Shown here: one piece after another, positions 27,941 through 37,674 of the stretch | How positions within the stretch are numbered: the first letter of the stretch is position 1 | Layout: every line of letters starts with the position of its first letter | Origin: Celeribacter baekdonensis | GTDB lineage: Bacteria; Pseudomonadota; Alphaproteobacteria; Rhodobacterales; Rhodobacteraceae | DNA: 64,000 nt | NCBI RefSeq assembly: GCF_003047105.1 | Contig: NZ_CP028475.1 | Location: 1,674,001 to 1,738,000, forward strand | Direction of reading: 5' to 3' | Translations under genes and position numbers: made by a program | Notes under the pieces: model-generated | Database searches by the model: none | Told to the model about the DNA's origin: nothing | The model's input: the letters and a program-made list of their open reading frames with translations, nothing else

Positions 27941-29302
27941 TCAGTTATGAACGCGGGTCGGCGTTTTCATCAGGACGATTTCTTCGGCCATGGTCGGATG
28001 CACCGCCACGGTCGCGTCGAAATCCTCCTTGGTGGCGCCCATTTTCACCGCCACGCCGGCGATCTGGATCATCTCCCCCGCATGAGGCGCAATGATATGA
28101 CAGCCCAACACTTTGCGCGAGTTGGAACAGACGATGAGTTTGAACATCACCCGTTCGTTTTTCTCGATAAAGGCGTTTTGCATCGGTCGGAACGCGGCGC
28201 AATAGACCTCGACCGGGCCTTCTTCGCGCGCCTGTTCTTCGGTCAGCCCCACCGCGCCATATTCCGGCTGGGTGAAAATCGCCGACGGCACGTTCGAGTG
28301 ATCCGGTTTCATCGGATTGCCTTTGAACACCGTCTCATGAAACGCCACCGCTTCACGGATCGCCACCGGGGTCAATTGGATGCGATCGGTCACATCGCCC
28401 ACGGCATAGATCGAAGGAATGTTGGTTTGGCTATAGCCGTCCACTTTGATCTCGCCATGACGGCCCAACTCAACGCCCGCAGCCTCAAGCCCAAGGCCTT
28501 TGGTGTTGGGCGTGCGCCCGGTGGCATAAAGCACCACATCAAAAACGGTTTCGCGCCCGTCCGTGGCCTTGACCCAAATGCCATCACCGCGCTTTTCAAG
28601 CCGCTCCACATCGGTGCCGACATGCAGGTTGATACCCTGCCCGGTGATCAGCTCGGCAATATGGCCGCGTGCCTCATCATCAAAGCCGCGAAGGATTTGC
28701 GCGCCGCGATAATATTGTGTCACCTCAGAGCCAAGCCCGTTGAAGATACAGGCGAATTCACAGGCGATATAGCCGCCACCAACGATGAGGATTTTTTTCG
28801 GCAGTGCCGGAATGTCGAAAATCTCGTTCGAGGTGATCGCATGTTCGATCCCCGGCACGGTGTCAGGCACAAACGGCGTACCACCCACGGCGACCAAAAT
28901 ATGTTTCGTGGTCTTTTCCGTGCCATCGGCCAAAACCACCGTATGCGGGTCTTTCACCGTGGCGCGTTGGTGCAAAATCTCGACCCCTGCCGTATCGGCG
29001 TTGCGGGTGTAGATGGCCTCAAGACGGGACAATTCGGCGTGCAACCGCTTTTGAAACGACGGCCAGTTGAACTCCCCCAAGGTGATGTCCCAGCCGTATT
29101 TCCCCGCCTCCTCGGCGTAGTCCGAGTAATGCGAGGCAAAGACCATCAGCTTTTTCGGCACACAACCGCGAATGACACAGGTGCCGCCCATGCGGAACTC
29201 TTCGGCCATCGCGACCTTTTTCCCATCCGCCGCCGTCAACCGCGCCGCGCGCACACCGCCCGATCCGCCACCAATCACGAAGAGATCATAATCGAAATCC
29301 AT
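27941..29302 (-). CDS. gor: Glutathione-disulfide reductase
   Basis: This 453-residue flavoenzyme reduces GSSG with NADPH. It has the FAD motif GGGSGG (11-16), the redox pair Cys42/Cys47 in GGTCVIRGCVPKKL, the NADPH-binding GGGYIA and the C-terminal HPTMAEE with the catalytic base. The long gap to hflK (159 bp) suggests a separate unit. Glutathione use fits the nearby Nu-class transferase. Confidence 0.95.
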   Translation of the reverse strand: MDFDYDLFVIGGGSGGVRAARLTAADGKKVAMAEEFRMGGTCVIRGCVPKKLMVFASHYSDYAEEAGKYGWDITLGEFNWPSFQKRLHAELSRLEAIYTRNADTAGVEILHQRATVKDPHTVVLADGTEKTTKHILVAVGGTPFVPDTVPGIEHAITSNEIFDIPALPKKILIVGGGYIACEFACIFNGLGSEVTQYYRGAQILRGFDDEARGHIAELITGQGINLHVGTDVERLEKRGDGIWVKATDGRETVFDVVLYATGRTPNTKGLGLEAAGVELGRHGEIKVDGYSQTNIPSIYAVGDVTDRIQLTPVAIREAVAFHETVFKGNPMKPDHSNVPSAIFTQPEYGAVGLTEEQAREEGPVEVYCAAFRPMQNAFIEKNERVMFKLIVCSNSRKVLGCHIIAPHAGEMIQIAGVAVKMGATKEDFDATVAVHPTMAEEIVLMKTPTRVHN

Positions 29303-29363
29303 GCTACCGCCTTTTAGAAGAAATCTAAGTTGAGGGTAGATGTAGGGGGTTTGACGCCAAAGG

Positions 29364-29390
29364 AAAACCCCGCGGTTTATGCGCGGGGCC
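29364..29390 (-). terminator. Terminator of rpiA
   Basis: CCCCGCG (29368-29374) pairs with CGCGGGG (29382-29388); the reverse strand then runs into TTTTCC. It lies 24 bp after the rpiA stop and before gor. Confidence 0.8.
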
Positions 29391-29413
29391 CTGTGCGGTT
29401 TTGGAACGTGCGA

Positions 29414-30199
29414 TCACTCCAGATCGGCAAAAATGTTTTCGCTTTCGGCGAATTCGATCTGATCTTCGCTTTCCTCACCCGACAGAATGTCCCGCGTCGT
29501 CACGCGGCCATCGCCATGGCCGATGATCACCTTGTCGCAAATGTCGATGAACAGGCCGTTTTCGACCACACCGGGGATTTGGTTGAGCACCAAGGCCAAT
29601 TGCCGTGCGTTGCCAATACGTTGCAGGTGAAGATCGACAATGTGATTGCCCTCATCGGTGACATAGGCGGCATCGCCGTTCATCCGCAGGGTTGAATGTT
29701 GACCCAGGACATCCATCGACACCAACGTCTCTTCGATCAGCGCCTTGGTGGTCTGCCAGCCAAAAGGGATCACCTCGACGGGCAAAGGAAACGCGCCGAG
29801 CATATCGACCTGTTTCGAGACATCCGAGATCACGATCATCTGATCAGAGGCGGTCGCCACGATCTTTTCTTGCAACAACGCGCCGCCGCCGCCCTTGATC
29901 AGGTTCAGCTCGCCATCAAATTCATCCGCGCCATCAATTGTGAGGTCCAACCATTTCGCCTCATCCAAAGAGATCACTTTGATCCCCTGTTGCCGCGCCA
30001 GTTCGGCGGTGCGGCTTGAGGTTGGAACGCCGACGATATTCAGCCCCTCATCGCGCACCAATTCGCCCAAACACCGCACCATCCACGCCGCCGTGGAGCC
30101 TGTGCCAAGGCCCAGCTTCATCCCGTCCTCGACAAATTCCACCGCCTTTTTGGCGGCGACAAATTTGGCGGTGTCAATCGGCGACAGGGTGTCGGACAT
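29414..30199 (-). CDS. rpiA: Ribose-5-phosphate isomerase A
   Basis: This 261-residue enzyme interconverts ribose-5-phosphate and ribulose-5-phosphate. It carries GLGTGSTAAWMV, VPTSSRTAELA, TIDGADEFDGELNLIKGGGGALLQEK and KVIIGHGDGRVTTRDIL. The C-terminus is longer and more acidic than in the E. coli enzyme (219 residues), as in other Rhodobacterales. Probably monocistronic, followed by its own terminator. Confidence 0.95.
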   Translation of the reverse strand: MSDTLSPIDTAKFVAAKKAVEFVEDGMKLGLGTGSTAAWMVRCLGELVRDEGLNIVGVPTSSRTAELARQQGIKVISLDEAKWLDLTIDGADEFDGELNLIKGGGGALLQEKIVATASDQMIVISDVSKQVDMLGAFPLPVEVIPFGWQTTKALIEETLVSMDVLGQHSTLRMNGDAAYVTDEGNHIVDLHLQRIGNARQLALVLNQIPGVVENGLFIDICDKVIIGHGDGRVTTRDILSGEESEDQIEFAESENIFADLE

Positions 30200-30403
30200 G
30201 GTGTATTTCCCCCAAGGATGAGCGAGCGGTTGTGACGGAAAGAGTCATCGGCGGTTATAGGCGGCACACCGCCGTTTGAATAGGATAAATGCGTGATGGT
30301 CGCCCTCTGAGGCGCTCTATGGCCGTCTGCGGCGTCAAGGCCACTGGACAGCGCGTCACTTGAGCATAAATGCTTGGGTAAGGGAGGCGTGATAGAACAA
30401 GGC

Positions 30404-30772
30404 ATGGTTGCACGGATGTCAAAATATGTCCATCTGGCCCTTGGTGGGCTTTGCGTGGCTTTAGGCCTGATCGGTGCGGTGTTGCCGGTGATGCCGACGA
30501 CCGTGTTCCTCATCTTGGCGGCGTTCTTTTTCACCAAAGGTTCGCCGCGCCTGCGGATGTGGTTGCTGGATCACGCCCATTTTGGCCCGCTCATTCGCGA
30601 TTGGGAAGCAACCGGGGCCATTCCGCGTCGGATCAAAATCCTCTCCCTTTCGATGATGGCGGCCTCTTTTGGCATCTGTGTGATCCTCGGCCTGCCCGCC
30701 TATGTGCTGATTGCACAGGCGGTTTTGATGAGTGCCGGGGCGGCCTATATCCTGACGCGCCCGGACAGTTGA
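30404..30772 (+). CDS. YbaN/DUF454-family inner-membrane protein
   Basis: This 122-residue protein has two to three membrane segments and the DUF454 motif GLIGAVLPVMPTTVFLILAAFFF, then SPRLRMWLLDHAHFGPLIRDWE. Function is unknown. Starts at 30404 and 30416 (ATG) are both possible; neither has a strong ribosome binding site, and AGGGAGG lies further upstream at 30381-30387. A DMT permease gene follows after 79 bp. Confidence 0.8.
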   Translation: MVARMSKYVHLALGGLCVALGLIGAVLPVMPTTVFLILAAFFFTKGSPRLRMWLLDHAHFGPLIRDWEATGAIPRRIKILSLSMMAASFGICVILGLPAYVLIAQAVLMSAGAAYILTRPDS

Positions 30773-30851
30773 GCCAAACTGCACAAGGGGCGTGTGATCT
30801 GCCAAAGGACATGAGGCTTGCGCACGCGCGCCCTCTGCCTGACAAAGGCCC

Positions 30852-31805
30852 ATGAGCCAAAATCGCCTCCCAGACCGCCCCCATGATCGCCCCCATGACC
30901 GCCCCGTCTTCGGCCTCCTTTTAATGGTGGGCTTTTGCGCCATTGCGCCGCTGATTGATGTCAGCGCCAAATTGGCCTCCGCCTCACATCCGGCGGCGCA
31001 AATCACCGTCGGGCGCTTTGTCGTTCAGGCGCTGATCCTGGTGCCTTTGTCACTCATCATGGGGCTTTCGTGGCGGATCAGCCGCCGCGACTGGGGCCTC
31101 ATTGCGTTACGCGCCATCTTCACCTTGGGCGCGACCTTTGCCTTTGTCGGCGCGGTGTCAGTCATGCCCTTGGCCGATGCTTTGGCGGTGACCTATGTCG
31201 AACCTTTCGTGATCTTGCTTTTGGGGTGGTGGATCTTTAGCGAACAGATCGGGCCACGCCGGATCATGGCCGCCGTGGTCGGATGTGCCGGCGCTCTGAT
31301 CGTGGTGCAACCGGGGCTTGCAGCCTTTGGCGCGGTGGCCGTTTTGCCTTTGGCTGCGGGCGTCCTGTTTGCCTGTTACATGCTGGTCACCCGTGCGCTA
31401 CGTCACCACACGCCCGTCCTGTTGCAAGCCGCCACCGCTGTGGTTGCCGTGTTCATGGCGCTGCCGATCCTGGTCTATTTCGACGGCACAGGCGGGATAT
31501 TTGACCCGGTGATGCCCGAAGGGATCATGTGGGTCTGGCTGATTTCTGTGGGCTTGGCCGCCACCCTGTCGCACCAATTCCTGACCTTGGCGCTGCGCCT
31601 TGCGCCCTCGGCCACGCTGGCCCCGTTGTCCTATCTGGAGCTGGCCTTTTCCACCCTCGCCGGGCTTGTGGTCTTTGGCGACTTCCCCGGCCTTACCGTC
31701 TGGATCGGCATCGCAGTGATCGTCACTTCGGGGCTATACCTGATCCACCGCGAACGGATGCATGCGCAAAAACCGCCGGTGGTCGCGGGCCCGACCGCCT
31801 CTTAA
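30852..31805 (+). CDS. EamA/DMT-family permease
   Basis: This 317-residue protein has ten membrane segments, with VMPLADALAVTYVEPFVILLLGW and LSYLELAFSTLAGLVVFGD as EamA landmarks. The N-terminus has an imperfect 12-bp repeat that encodes RPHDRPHDRP. Substrate unknown. It is convergent with the thiamine pyrophosphokinase gene, with only 7 bp between the stops. Confidence 0.87.
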   Translation: MSQNRLPDRPHDRPHDRPVFGLLLMVGFCAIAPLIDVSAKLASASHPAAQITVGRFVVQALILVPLSLIMGLSWRISRRDWGLIALRAIFTLGATFAFVGAVSVMPLADALAVTYVEPFVILLLGWWIFSEQIGPRRIMAAVVGCAGALIVVQPGLAAFGAVAVLPLAAGVLFACYMLVTRALRHHTPVLLQAATAVVAVFMALPILVYFDGTGGIFDPVMPEGIMWVWLISVGLAATLSHQFLTLALRLAPSATLAPLSYLELAFSTLAGLVVFGDFPGLTVWIGIAVIVTSGLYLIHRERMHAQKPPVVAGPTAS

Positions 31806-31812
31806 CCGTTCC

Positions 31813-32475
31813 TTACACACAGAGACCTTTGACCAGCGCGGCAAGCTCCGAACGCGGCAGGATCAGCAACATCCCCGGCCCGTCAAAGTCCAAATCGACC
31901 TGCGACGCAGACGCCTCGTTGGAGGTGCCGACCCGGCCCGCTGGGGCAAAATGCAGCCCCTCAATCGGCCAACGCAGCCCCGCAGACCGTCCTGTCACCG
32001 GCCCCATTGGAAACAGTGACACTCGCGTGCCGGGCGCAAGGGGGAGAGAAATAGAGCTGGGCACATGGGCAATCACATCATATTCGCCCACGATGATGCA
32101 GCGTTGTTTTGGGTGGCGCGTCAAAGCCGTATAGACCGCCAATTCGTGATCCACCCGCGCGCCGGTGAAGCCGACGCCAAAAATCAGCGGCGCGTCAATC
32201 CGGCTGAGGCATTTTTCGAAATCCGTGCTGTCTTGTTCAGGAATGTGATGCAGCCGCGCTTGGGGAATCACCTCCCTCGCATGCTGTGACACACTGTCAA
32301 AATCACCGATCACCGCCTCCGGCATCACGCCTTCGGCCAAAGCGCGATCTGCCGCACCGTCGGCTGCGACCAAAATTGGAGCTGATTTTAAGATGTCGGC
32401 AAGCGTTTCACGGTTAACCTGCCCACCCCCCAGTAAAGTCACGCTTTTTTCGGTTTTTAGGACAGAATTTTTCAT
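31813..32475 (-). CDS. Thiamine pyrophosphokinase
   Basis: This 220-residue enzyme transfers pyrophosphate from ATP to thiamine, giving the cofactor TPP. Landmarks are the core motif VAADGAADRAL, GDFDSV, QDSTDFEKCL and the C-terminal thiamine-binding block with GLRWPIEGLHF. No TPP riboswitch is seen upstream, and the rest of the thiamine pathway is not nearby. Confidence 0.9.
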   Translation of the reverse strand: MKNSVLKTEKSVTLLGGGQVNRETLADILKSAPILVAADGAADRALAEGVMPEAVIGDFDSVSQHAREVIPQARLHHIPEQDSTDFEKCLSRIDAPLIFGVGFTGARVDHELAVYTALTRHPKQRCIIVGEYDVIAHVPSSISLPLAPGTRVSLFPMGPVTGRSAGLRWPIEGLHFAPAGRVGTSNEASASQVDLDFDGPGMLLILPRSELAALVKGLCV

Positions 32476-32615
32476 ACTTTATATTCCTGCGTTAACCATT
32501 TTGCCACATTTCGGACAGGAAATGATCACAGCGATTTCCTTGTTCTGTTCCTATTTGCGAACCAATTCATGGTAAACACATAGATGCTGAGCAAGAGCAG
32601 AAAGCGAGTATTGGC

Positions 32616-34820
32616 ATGGTGAGTGAGAGTAAAATTCTAACCGTATCCTATGGGACGTTCTCCTGTACGTTGGAGGGATTCGATGATCCGTTCAACACGA
32701 TGCGGTCCATTGCAGAGTATTTCCGCGATCTCGCGGCAGATGATCGGTATTTCGGTGCCGAACCTCCGACGCCCGATCCTCAAATGCTACATTCCATCGC
32801 AGAAAAAGAAATTCAGCGCCGGGTCGAAGCCCGCGTACAAGACAATGGTCTTGTGTTGCGCCAACTTGAGGACGACAGCACTGTCGATGACCTTGAGGCT
32901 GGAAAGGCGGCTGCCCGCGCCCAGGCCGCGTCGCAAGAGGCCAAAGCCCAGCGCAAAAAGGCCAAGACGCTCAAAGCCCAAGCCAAATCCGCGCCAAACG
33001 GCACGCCCCCTCTGGCACAAGAGACCGCTGCTCCGGTTTCCTCGCCTGCCCCAATCGCGCAAAGCGAACCGGCTCTGCACACCCCCGCTCCCACAGCCAA
33101 AGCCGCGACTCCCGCCGTTGGCAATTCCATCGCTGATAAGCTCGAACGCATCCGTGCCGCTGTCGCTCAGCGTGGCGAGGCCGAATTTGTTGAAGATCAA
33201 CAAGCCTCCGCGAATTTTGGCGCATTCCAAGCCACGCCAGATCCATCTCACGTGATGGAAGAGGTCGAAGAAGAACAAGAGCCCCCGGCGATTGTGCCAG
33301 CCGATGAACCTGTCGCTTTGGCCGAGGTCGAAGATGATTTTGCCGATGAGATGAACGACGACACGGCTGAGGCTGAGGCTGAGGCTGAGGCTGAGGCTGA
33401 GGCTGAGGCTGAGGCTGAGGCTGAGGCTGAGGCTGAGGAAGTCCTCGCCGAAGAGATCGAACCTGTACAAGAGGTTGTCGAAGACGACGCACCCGGCACA
33501 GAGGCCGATGACGAAGCCAAACTCGACACCATCCTCTCCAGCTTGCAACAAGACGATGCACCTGCCGCGCAAGAAGATCTGGCCGAAGCTGAGATCCCCG
33601 CCCAAGATGCCAAAGACCAAGACCTCAACCTCGCCGCAGATATTGCCGAAGCAAGCGCGCCCTCCACAGAGGCAGAAACAGAGGCCGCCGCAGAAGCGGC
33701 TTCTGAAGACGCCCCGCAAGATCCGCTGCGTCGCGTGCGCGCCCGCGTCGTCAAAATGCGCCGCTCTGACTATGAAGCGCAGGCACAGGACGGTGAGGCC
33801 GAAGCTGTGGCTGAACCCGATGCTGTGACCGCCGAGAAGGATGTCGACAGCGATGCCGATTTGACCTCGGTGCTGCGCCGCGAACTTGGCTCCTCTTCGC
33901 TTGATGATGAGGCCGAAGACGAATTGATGCGCGAACTGGCCGAAGTGGCCGCAAGTGGCGATCTCTCCCCAGAAGTCGCCGCCGACATCTTGGAAGACGA
34001 AAGCGAAACCGGCGCGATTGCCGCCGAATATGACAATACCAGCGACGCAGACGACGCCGAAGACGACACCCAACTGTTGACCGATGAAGACGACGACGAA
34101 GACGACAGCGACACACGCAATGTGTTTGCCGCCTCGGATGCGTCGATGTCGCGCCTGATGGATGAAACCGACCGCGAAATGGCCAAGGGTGAAAACACCC
34201 GCCGCCGCAACGCGATCCAACATCTGAAAGCCGCCGTGGGTGCGATTCGCGCCGAGAAAGCTGACAAAGACACGTCCGCTGAGGAAGACGACGATGCGGA
34301 TGTCTACAAACAAGACCTGGCGCGTGTTGTTCGCCCGCGTCGCCCAGAAGTCAGCGGCCAAGCCCGCCGTCAACTGCCGCCCTTGATGTTGGTGTCGGAA
34401 CAACGCATCGACGCCCCTGTCGAACTCGCCGGTGGGGCCAATATCACCCCGGTTCGGCCGCGCCGCGTGTCGACCTCGGCCCTTGCGGTGCAACAAGAAC
34501 AGGTTTTTGATGCCGCAGAAGAGGTCGATCAAAACGCCGCGGAAACGGTGACGGAATTCGCCGAGTTTGCCGAACGTCTTGGCGCCGAAACCCTACCGGA
34601 ACTGTTGGAAGCGGCTGCGGCCTATACCAATTTCGTCCAAGGCCGCGACACGGCCACCCGTCCGCAAATCATGAGACTGGCGACCCAAGCGCTGCCCACC
34701 GATGTGCCGGTCGAAGAACGCCTGCGCTCCTTCGGTCAGCTTTTGCGGCAAGGGAAGATCAAAAAAATGACACGCGGCCAGTTTGCCGTTGCGGCCAGCA
34801 CGCGGTTCAAGCCGCGCTAA
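32616..34820 (+). CDS. Large acidic repeat protein of unknown function
   Basis: This 734-residue protein has a conserved-looking N-terminal domain (1 to about 85, KILTVSYGTFSCTLEGFDDP), a long acidic low-complexity middle (about 90-560, Ala/Glu/Asp) and a C-terminal domain (about 630-734, ending GQFAVAASTRFKPR). Residues 251-274 are a pure Ala-Glu repeat encoded by a hexanucleotide tandem repeat. No signal peptide or membrane segment. I recall Rhodobacterales proteins with the same start but cannot name a function. Monocistronic, with its own terminator. Confidence 0.8.
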   Translation: MVSESKILTVSYGTFSCTLEGFDDPFNTMRSIAEYFRDLAADDRYFGAEPPTPDPQMLHSIAEKEIQRRVEARVQDNGLVLRQLEDDSTVDDLEAGKAAARAQAASQEAKAQRKKAKTLKAQAKSAPNGTPPLAQETAAPVSSPAPIAQSEPALHTPAPTAKAATPAVGNSIADKLERIRAAVAQRGEAEFVEDQQASANFGAFQATPDPSHVMEEVEEEQEPPAIVPADEPVALAEVEDDFADEMNDDTAEAEAEAEAEAEAEAEAEAEAEAEEVLAEEIEPVQEVVEDDAPGTEADDEAKLDTILSSLQQDDAPAAQEDLAEAEIPAQDAKDQDLNLAADIAEASAPSTEAETEAAAEAASEDAPQDPLRRVRARVVKMRRSDYEAQAQDGEAEAVAEPDAVTAEKDVDSDADLTSVLRRELGSSSLDDEAEDELMRELAEVAASGDLSPEVAADILEDESETGAIAAEYDNTSDADDAEDDTQLLTDEDDDEDDSDTRNVFAASDASMSRLMDETDREMAKGENTRRRNAIQHLKAAVGAIRAEKADKDTSAEEDDDADVYKQDLARVVRPRRPEVSGQARRQLPPLMLVSEQRIDAPVELAGGANITPVRPRRVSTSALAVQQEQVFDAAEEVDQNAAETVTEFAEFAERLGAETLPELLEAAAAYTNFVQGRDTATRPQIMRLATQALPTDVPVEERLRSFGQLLRQGKIKKMTRGQFAVAASTRFKPR
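33366..33437 (+). repeat. Twelve perfect hexanucleotide repeats inside the acidic protein gene
   Basis: GCTGAG is repeated 12 times without a mismatch and encodes (Ala-Glu)12. Copy-number change by slippage would alter protein length in steps of two residues and keep the frame. Confidence 0.97.
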
Positions 34821-34842
34821 GTGTCGTTCAAAGACCCACGCA

Positions 34843-34869
34843 AAAGGCCGCCCTTCGGGGCGGCCTTTT
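34843..34869. terminator. Bidirectional terminator
   Basis: GGCCGCCC (34846-34853) and GGGCGGCC (34858-34865) form an 8-bp stem closed by a TTCG tetraloop, flanked by AAAA and TTTT. It separates the acidic protein gene (+) from the DUF2842 gene (-). Confidence 0.92.
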
Positions 34870-34891
34870 CATTCGTCTGAGTGCTCGGAGA

Positions 34892-35128
34892 TCAATCTTC
34901 TCGATCTGAAGACGGTGCATTCGGGTCCGCCTGACCGATGCCTTTGAACACCGCCTTCAACGGCACAGCCCAAAGCACACCCAACCCAACATAAACCGCC
35001 AGTTCGACCCAAATCGACGGGCGCCCGAGCCAGTTCATCACCGTCACCGCCACGACGATATAGCCGGGCAGACCCAGCACGAGGATCAACAGCGCCAGGC
35101 GGCGACGGGCTTTGTAGCTCAGAGCCAT
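34892..35128 (-). CDS. DUF2842-family small membrane protein
   Basis: This 78-residue protein has two membrane segments (about 11-31 and 39-60) and matches the small alphaproteobacterial family DUF2842 in pattern (YKARRRLALLILVLGLPGY). Function unknown. It starts 6 bp after the purA stop and is presumably cotranscribed with it. Confidence 0.8.
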   Translation of the reverse strand: MALSYKARRRLALLILVLGLPGYIVVAVTVMNWLGRPSIWVELAVYVGLGVLWAVPLKAVFKGIGQADPNAPSSDRED

Positions 35129-35134
35129 ACCGCC

Positions 35135-36430
35135 TTAATCCGCAAACGGATCGGTGACGAGGATGGTGTCTTCGCGCTCCGGCGAGGTCGACAACATCGA
35201 CACCGGACATTCGATCAACTCTTCGATGTGGCGGACATATTTGATCGCATTGGCCGGCAGATCGTTCCAGGAGCGTGCGCCTTCGGTCGATTCGGACCAA
35301 CCGGGCATTTCCTCATAGATCGGCGTGCAGCGTGCCTGTTGATCGGCGGCGGTCGGCAGATAATCAAGCCGTTCCCCGTCAAGATCATAGCCGACACAGA
35401 TTTTCAGCGTCTCAAACCCGTCCAAAACGTCGAGCTTGGTCAGAGCAATCCCGGTCACGCCAGAGGTCGCACAGGTCTGACGCACAAGCGCGGCGTCGAA
35501 CCAGCCACAGCGGCGTTTGCGGCCCGTCACCGTGCCAAATTCATGGCCGCGTTCGCCCAACCGCTGACCATCATCATCGAGCAATTCGGTCGGGAACGGA
35601 CCTTCGCCCACGCGGGTGGTGTAGGCTTTGACGATCCCCAACACATAGTTGATCGCGCCCGGCCCCATGCCCACCCCCGTAGCGGCCTGACCGGCAATCA
35701 CGTTGGAGGATGTCACAAACGGATAGGTGCCGAAATCAATGTCCAAAAGTGCGCCCTGTGCGCCTTCGAACAGGATGCGTTTGCCGGCTTTGCGCTGCTC
35801 ATTGAGCACTTTCCAAACCGGTTTCGCATAGGGCAGAATTTCGCCCGCAATGGCTTTGAGATCATTGATCAAACGGTCACGATCGACCGGCTCAATGCCA
35901 AGCCCTTTGCGCAGCGGATCGTGGTGTTGAAGCGCGCGATCAACGCGGGCAATCAACGTGGCCTCATCGGCCAAATCCGCGACGCGCACCGAACGACGCC
36001 CGACTTTGTCCTCATAGGCCGGGCCGATGCCGCGACCTGTGGTGCCAATCTTTGTCCCTTTAGAGGCCGCTTCTTCGCGCGCCCGGTCCAATTCACCGTG
36101 GATCGGCAGGATCAGCGGCGTGTTTTCCGCGACCATCAAGGTCTCCGGCGTGATCTCCACGCCCTGTTCGCGAATCTTGGCGATTTCCGCCACAAGATGC
36201 CACGGGTCCAACACAACCCCATTGCCGATCACCGACAATTTACCACCGCGCACCACACCCGAAGGCAATGCGTTCAGCTTATAGACCTTGCCGTCGATGA
36301 CGAGCGTGTGGCCGGCATTGTGACCACCTTGAAAGCGCGCGATGATGTCTGCGCGCTCAGAAAGCCAGTCTACAATCTTGCCTTTTCCCTCGTCACCCCA
36401 TTGGGCGCCGACAACGACGACGTTAGCCAT
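35135..36430 (-). CDS. purA: Adenylosuccinate synthetase
   Basis: PurA joins IMP and aspartate with GTP in the first step to AMP. The 431-residue enzyme begins [25 protein letters not shown] (P-loop-like GDEGKGK) and has [23 protein letters not shown] and [15 protein letters not shown]. The start at 36430 follows AAAGG; the frame upstream to 36496 is not part of the family. Downstream lies the DUF2842 gene. Confidence 0.97.
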   Translation of the reverse strand: MANVVVVGAQWGDEGKGKIVDWLSERADIIARFQGGHNAGHTLVIDGKVYKLNALPSGVVRGGKLSVIGNGVVLDPWHLVAEIAKIREQGVEITPETLMVAENTPLILPIHGELDRAREEAASKGTKIGTTGRGIGPAYEDKVGRRSVRVADLADEATLIARVDRALQHHDPLRKGLGIEPVDRDRLINDLKAIAGEILPYAKPVWKVLNEQRKAGKRILFEGAQGALLDIDFGTYPFVTSSNVIAGQAATGVGMGPGAINYVLGIVKAYTTRVGEGPFPTELLDDDGQRLGERGHEFGTVTGRKRRCGWFDAALVRQTCATSGVTGIALTKLDVLDGFETLKICVGYDLDGERLDYLPTAADQQARCTPIYEEMPGWSESTEGARSWNDLPANAIKYVRHIEELIECPVSMLSTSPEREDTILVTDPFAD

Positions 36431-36514
36431 AATGAATCCTTTGGATTGGATGAAGCCCGGGGCTGTATAGCCAGCCAGACCGCGTGATGAAACCACAATT
36501 TAAGGGCTGCGGCT

Positions 36515-37075
36515 TTATATTGCGCAAATTTCGGTGAGATCGGCCCAGCCATAGGCAATCTCGTCCAGACCTTCGCCATTCTGGCCGTCGACCCGTTCGG
36601 CGGACACAACGCCACCAAGCGCCTGATAAAAGCCACGCGCGCCCGCGTTTTCGGACAGGACCCAAAGGGCTGCGGCAGCATGCCCTATCGCGGTGAGCGC
36701 CCTTGCCCCCTCGCCCATCAACGCCCGGCCAATTCCCTGTCTTTGGGCGCTATCCGCGACATAAATCGCGGAAAACTCACCGGGAAAGGACGTCAGCAAC
36801 TCTTCGTCACGCTGGTCGCCACAGGACAAAAAGCCCACAACCACGCCCGCGTGTTCGGCCACGACCACCGCGCCACGCCCGGATTGCGCATAAGCCGTAA
36901 GGATTTTCCCCCAACCGTTTTCACGATCTGCCACCGTCATACGTTCAATCAACGCGGCGGGCAAAATATCACGATAGGCGCTTTGCCACACCGCCACTTG
37001 CACCTCGGCAATGGCATGAGCGTCAAAAAGCGTTGCGGGGCGCAGGGAAAAAGGCGGCGTTTGAATCTGTGTCAT
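36515..37075 (-). CDS. GNAT-family N-acetyltransferase
   Basis: This 186-residue protein has the GNAT acetyl-CoA-binding block IYVADSAQRQGIGRALMGEGA and the late WVLSENAGARGFYQALGG. The acceptor is unknown. Its ATG overlaps the stop of the upstream membrane protein (ATGA), so the two are coupled. A longer frame to 37696 belongs to the upstream gene in another phase. Confidence 0.87.
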   Translation of the reverse strand: MTQIQTPPFSLRPATLFDAHAIAEVQVAVWQSAYRDILPAALIERMTVADRENGWGKILTAYAQSGRGAVVVAEHAGVVVGFLSCGDQRDEELLTSFPGEFSAIYVADSAQRQGIGRALMGEGARALTAIGHAAAALWVLSENAGARGFYQALGGVVSAERVDGQNGEGLDEIAYGWADLTEICAI

Positions 37076-37665
37076 GGCCGCTTTTTTAGCCCGTGCAGGA
37101 GGGCCAGCACCAGCCCCAAAAGCAACACACCAAAGAGCGCAAAGGGCGCGACCGCCACCCCCGCCTCGGGGCTGAACAGCACCGACCAGAGCAGTTTTAA
37201 CCCGGCGCCCAGAGCGACAACGACAAAGCCAAGCCACAAGGACCGCCGCCAAAAGGCCAAGGCCACCAGCCCAAAATAGACCGCAACCGCGAGAGCGCCC
37301 AACAGATTGGCCGCGGTCCAACCGGATTGCAAAAGCGCGCGCTCCATCGCGAGAAAGGCCAGAACATCCTCCCGTGGCGCGACGGGGACAGGGAACCAGA
37401 ACATCGACGTTACAATCGCCAGAACCGACAAAATCACGCCCGGCAACCAGCGCCGCCATGCGCAATAACAATAAGGCAGCACCAAAACCGGACGCGCGAT
37501 CCAAGACAAAGTGTTTTGATGGCGGGCAAAGGCCCAGTCGAAAAAGGCTGAGTTTGTGAAAAACAGCCAAAGCACGGCGACAAGCGCCACTGTGAGCACA
37601 ATCGACAAAATGACATCCCGGCGGGACATGTCGAACCTGCGGGACATGGCGAACCTGCGGGGCAT
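37072..37665 (-). CDS. Membrane protein coupled to an acetyltransferase
   Basis: This 197-residue protein has about six hydrophobic segments, with no family that I recognise. Three in-frame ATGs lie 18 bp apart (37665, 37647, 37629) within tandem repeats that give MPRRFAMSRRFDMSRR. The first follows AAAGG at good spacing; the others follow GCAGG. The stop overlaps the GNAT gene. Confidence 0.7.
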   Translation of the reverse strand: MPRRFAMSRRFDMSRRDVILSIVLTVALVAVLWLFFTNSAFFDWAFARHQNTLSWIARPVLVLPYCYCAWRRWLPGVILSVLAIVTSMFWFPVPVAPREDVLAFLAMERALLQSGWTAANLLGALAVAVYFGLVALAFWRRSLWLGFVVVALGAGLKLLWSVLFSPEAGVAVAPFALFGVLLLGLVLALLHGLKKRP

Positions 37666-37674
37666 GGCGAACCT
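37621..37674. repeat. Three tandem 18-bp repeats at a gene start
   Basis: On the + strand the unit ACCTGCGGGACATGTCGA is repeated with small changes (about 37634-37651 and 37652-37669), with a diverged third copy at 37621-37633. On the reverse strand each copy carries a weak ribosome-binding-like AGG, a spacer and an ATG, so the repeat copies a translation start. Confidence 0.7.

Noticed and set aside
32787-34532. 581-codon reverse frame with Ser/Leu repeats
   Set aside because: The repeats are only the complement of the GCTGAG array in the acidic protein gene on the other strand, which has a good start and terminator.
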